Assembly: GCF_001045445.1 (NCBI RefSeq)
Contig: NZ_LFNF01000002.1
Coordinates: forward strand, 1,116,001 to 1,180,000
DNA: 64,000 nucleotides
From: Chryseobacterium sp. BLS98
Lineage (GTDB): Bacteria > Bacteroidota > Bacteroidia > Flavobacteriales > Weeksellaceae
Direction: 5' to 3'
Shown here: piece after piece, positions 61,174 to 64,000 of the stretch
Layout: every line of letters begins with the position of its first letter
How positions within the stretch are numbered: position 1 is the first letter of the stretch
The notes under the pieces: model-generated
What the model saw: the letters and a program-made list of their open reading frames with translations, nothing else
What the model was told of the DNA's origin: nothing
Database searches by the model: none
Made by a program: the position numbers and the translations under genes

Positions 61174-63999
61174 TTAAATCTGCTGGGACTTCCTGGTCCT
61201 GTTGAAAATCCAAAATATAATCGGGAAAATAAGCAGCGTCAATACAGTTGCTGTAATTAACCCTCCGATAATTACAATCGCCAAAGGTTTTTGGGATTCG
61301 GAGCCGATTCCTGTGGACAATGCGGCGGGCATTAATCCTATTGAGGCCATTAAAGCGGTCATAATCACCGGACGCGTCCTTGATTTTACCCCGTTGAGTA
61401 TGGCATCATCTAAACTGAGCCCGCTCTTGACGTTCTGGTGGAACTCCGTAATAAGGATTACCCCGTTTTGAATACAGATTCCCAGTAAGGCGATCATTCC
61501 CACTCCTGCCGAGATTCCAAAATTCATTCGGGTAAGATGCAGGGCAATAATCCCTCCGATCAGGGCAAAAGGCACGTTCGCCAATACGAGCAATGAATCT
61601 TTCATGTTTCCAAAAAGGATAAACAATAAGAAGAAAATTCCCAGAATACTGATCGGCACTACCTGTGCCAACCTGTGTGAGGCTCTCTGCTGATTTTCAA
61701 ACTGACCTGTCCAACCGATGGAATAACCGTCCGGAAGGTCAATATTGGCTACTTTTTTCTGTGCGTCAGCAATGGTGCTTCCCAGATCCCTGTCGCGGAT
61801 AGAGAATTTAACACCGATATACCTTTTAATATCATCTCTGTAAATAAAGGCTGCTCCATTATCTTTTACAATACTACTGATCTCTTTCAGAGGAATTTTT
61901 GTTCCGTCCTGAGTAGGAACCATCAGGGAAGCAATATCATTTTCGTCTTTCCTGTACTCCTGGGAATATCTTAGGCGGATCGGGAATTTCCTTTCACCAT
62001 CAAACATTTCCGAAGCAGTTTTACCTCCGAAGGCCATTTCCAGTACAGACTGTGCATCATCGGGCATAACCCCGTAAGCCGCCATTTTATCCCTGTCCAG
62101 TACTACGCTTACTTCCGGCTGACCGATATTTTTAATAATTCCCGGATCTTTTACCCCGTCTACATCTTTGATCTGTTTTAAAACCTCATCAGCCAGTTTA
62201 TCCAGCGTTTCAAGGTTATCTCCATAGATCTTGATCCCGTTTTCCGCTTTGAAGCCGGCTACAGCTTCCGCTACATTATCCGAAATCGGCTGGGAATAAT
62301 TGAAGGTAATCCCCTGGTAGCTTCTGAGTTTTTTATCAATCTCTTCGATGAGCTCTTCATAGCTGATGCTGCGCTTCCATTCTTCTTTTGGCTTGAGGTT
62401 AACGGCAAACTGTACAAATCCGAAACCGTTCGGGTCTGTTCCGTCATTGCTTCGCCCTGTCTGGGCAAGAACATCAGTAACTTCAGGAAAGCTCATAATG
62501 TCTTTCTTTAAGAGATCTGCTGTTTTCAGGGATTCCTTCAGGGATGAGCTCATCGGCATTTCTGCGGTGATCCAAAGAGAACCTTCATTCAGTTGAGGCA
62601 GGAATTCCGTTCCCAGGAATTTTCCTGAGAATAAGGTAACAACCATGAACGAAACAGCAACCACTAAACTCATTCTTTTATGTTTAAAAGTATAGTTGAA
62701 ACCTTTCAGTACAATCCTGTCCCAGAAATTCACAAACGGGTTGTTTTTTTCTTTTACATTCTTGTTTAATAAAATATGAGATAGAACAGGAACCAGAGTC
62801 AGGGTAAATATCAATGCTCCTATCAGCGCAAATCCTAAGGTGAATGCCAAAGGTGAAAACATTTTCCCTTCTACTTTCTGAAACGAGAAGATAGGAATCA
62901 GGGAGGTGATGATGATGAGTTTTGAAAAGAAGATCGCCTTTCCCAAACCTGTACCGGTCTGCTTGATCCAGCCTCCTTTGGCCAACTTGTTAAATTTTTC
63001 TGTCCCGTATTTGTGTGCTTTATGGTCGAGCATCACAAAGAGCCCTTCCACCATGACGACGGCTCCGTCAATAATGATCCCGAAATCCACTGCTCCCAAT
63101 GAAAGCAGGTTGGCACTCATTCCCGCCAGTTTTAAACATAAAAAGGCAAACAATAAGGACAATGGAATAATAATAGAAACGATCAGAGTCGTTCTCCAGT
63201 CTGCCATAAAGATCAGAACGATTACGGTAACCAGGATGATTCCTTCAATAAGGTTGTGCATTACAGTGTGGGTAGTGAAATCCATCAGGTTATCACGGTC
63301 GTAGAAGGTTACCATTTTCACATCCTTTGGAAGGATTTTTTCGTTAAGCTCTTTAATTTTTGCTTTTACGCCTACCAGAACTTCTCTCGGGTTTTCCCCT
63401 TTTCTCATCACAACAATTCCTTCTACCGTATCTTCATGATTATTGAGACCGGCCTGCCCTACCCTTGGCATTGAACTTTCGTGAACATCCGCTACATTCT
63501 TTACCAGTACTGGATTTCCGCTGTCATTCTGAATCGTAATGTTTCCGATATCATTGATGGATTTCACCAACCCTATTCCACGGACTACATAGGCCTGACC
63601 ATTTTTTTCGATCACATCGCCTCCTACATTTAAATTGCTTTTGGTAACGGCATCATATACCTGAAGTGGTGTAAGGTTGTATTTGTCCAGAGCCCTCGGG
63701 TCAATGCTCAATTCGAAAACTTTATCCTGCCCGCCAAAAACATTGATATCTGCAACTCCCGGAACCCCTCTCAGCGCACGGTCGATCACCCAGTTCTGAA
63801 GGGTAAGTAATTCTCTCGAATCTTTTGTTTTACTTTCCAGGGTATATCTGAAAATCTCCCCGGTAGGCCCGTAGGGTGGCTGAACTTCCGGATCCACCTC
63901 ATCAGGAAGGCTTACGGTTCTTAATTGGTTATTGACCTGATTTCTGGCGAAAGTGTCATCCACCCCGTCGTCGAAAAGAATTTTAACAATAGAGAGACC
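61174..63999 (-). CDS. Heavy-metal efflux RND transporter, CzcA/CusA family (N-terminus beyond window)
   Basis: At least 941 codons; the frame stays open to the window edge (GLSIVKILFDDGVDD upstream of a GTG at 63963), so about 100 N-terminal residues are missing. Inner-membrane proton-driven pump of the HME-RND type. The signature DFGIIIDGAVVMVEG (near residue 290 of the visible part) contains the membrane Asp/Glu residues of CzcA-like pumps. QPPYGPTGEIFRYTL marks the pore domain, and GVGMIALLGICIQNGV the second membrane half. Likely exports Cu, Co, Zn or Cd out of the cell with partner proteins encoded beyond 64000. Confidence 0.94.
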   Translation of the reverse strand, partial: GLSIVKILFDDGVDDTFARNQVNNQLRTVSLPDEVDPEVQPPYGPTGEIFRYTLESKTKDSRELLTLQNWVIDRALRGVPGVADINVFGGQDKVFELSIDPRALDKYNLTPLQVYDAVTKSNLNVGGDVIEKNGQAYVVRGIGLVKSINDIGNITIQNDSGNPVLVKNVADVHESSMPRVGQAGLNNHEDTVEGIVVMRKGENPREVLVGVKAKIKELNEKILPKDVKMVTFYDRDNLMDFTTHTVMHNLIEGIILVTVIVLIFMADWRTTLIVSIIIPLSLLFAFLCLKLAGMSANLLSLGAVDFGIIIDGAVVMVEGLFVMLDHKAHKYGTEKFNKLAKGGWIKQTGTGLGKAIFFSKLIIITSLIPIFSFQKVEGKMFSPLAFTLGFALIGALIFTLTLVPVLSHILLNKNVKEKNNPFVNFWDRIVLKGFNYTFKHKRMSLVVAVSFMVVTLFSGKFLGTEFLPQLNEGSLWITAEMPMSSSLKESLKTADLLKKDIMSFPEVTDVLAQTGRSNDGTDPNGFGFVQFAVNLKPKEEWKRSISYEELIEEIDKKLRSYQGITFNYSQPISDNVAEAVAGFKAENGIKIYGDNLETLDKLADEVLKQIKDVDGVKDPGIIKNIGQPEVSVVLDRDKMAAYGVMPDDAQSVLEMAFGGKTASEMFDGERKFPIRLRYSQEYRKDENDIASLMVPTQDGTKIPLKEISSIVKDNGAAFIYRDDIKRYIGVKFSIRDRDLGSTIADAQKKVANIDLPDGYSIGWTGQFENQQRASHRLAQVVPISILGIFFLLFILFGNMKDSLLVLANVPFALIGGIIALHLTRMNFGISAGVGMIALLGICIQNGVILITEFHQNVKSGLSLDDAILNGVKSRTRPVIMTALMASIGLMPAALSTGIGSESQKPLAIVIIGGLITATVLTLLIFPIIFWIFNRTRKSQQI

Positions 64000-64000
64000 G

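Noticed and set aside
1..64000. CRISPR array, rRNA operon, prophage, transposase
   Set aside because: No regular direct repeats with spacers, no rRNA sequence, no phage structural or transposase motifs were seen.

Overview
The window looks like chromosomal DNA of a Chryseobacterium-like member of the Flavobacteriia (Bacteroidota). Evidence: AT-rich DNA, almost no Shine-Dalgarno sequences, promoters of the TAnnTTTG (-7) / TTTG (-33) type, type IX secretion (T9SS) C-terminal sorting domains on three proteins, TonB-receptor-type barrels, DUF5777 and GINT-type secreted proteins, and RNA polymerase and ribosomal proteins of flavobacterial type. The genus is inferred from general resemblance, not from a database search.

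Layout. (1) 1-11.8 kb is an accessory stretch of small metabolic, resistance and hypothetical genes, all on the + strand: hydrolases, a Zn-protease with a starch-binding-like tail, two different rifampicin ADP-ribosyltransferases (Arr), a TauD-like oxygenase, a penicillin-binding-protein-like serine hydrolase, DinB, TPR, DUF2461 and DUF2200 proteins. Two degenerate cassette-like repeats and large hairpins lie between its genes. (2) 11.9-12.9 kb: an FMN riboswitch controls ribB. (3) 13-24.9 kb: a T9SS-exported protein, a TonB-receptor-like barrel, a DUF3575 barrel, an MHS-family transporter, a compact hydrolase / ECF sigma / membrane protein / methyltransferase operon, and an ABC exporter. (4) 25-32.8 kb: truA diverges from lpxK-punA, followed by a thioredoxin-like/GNAT pair, DNA polymerase IV, a cytoplasmic alpha-amylase and a carboxylesterase. 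(5) 33.1-36.7 kb: two divergent regulator/enzyme pairs (AraC with a zinc alcohol dehydrogenase; HxlR with an NmrA-like oxidoreductase). (6) 36.7-42.1 kb: an ectonucleotide pyrophosphatase, then a five-gene envelope operon (DUF5777 barrel, c-type cytochrome lipoprotein, YceI, ankyrin, DOMON/T9SS protein) next to a Crp/Fnr regulator. A Crp-type dyad sits at the position expected of a class II activator site. (7) 42.2-60.7 kb, on the - strand and read from high to low coordinates: tuf, tRNA-Trp, secE, nusG, rplK, rplA, rplJ, rplL, then a ~5.2 kb interruption with two large secreted proteins and decayed remnants, then rpoB, rpoC and a DUF3467 gene. (8) 61-64 kb: the 3' part of a CzcA/CusA-type heavy-metal efflux pump that runs off the window.

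Most notable: the otherwise conserved rplL-rpoB junction is split by secreted-protein genes, and rpoB has its own near-consensus promoter and a leader of about 335 nt. The Crp/Fnr-linked DUF5777/cytochrome/YceI/ankyrin/DOMON operon looks like an uncharacterised envelope redox or haem module. Two divergent arr genes coexist with an rpoB whose rifampicin-binding residues look wild type. No CRISPR array, prophage, rRNA operon, transposase or recognisable integrase was seen.
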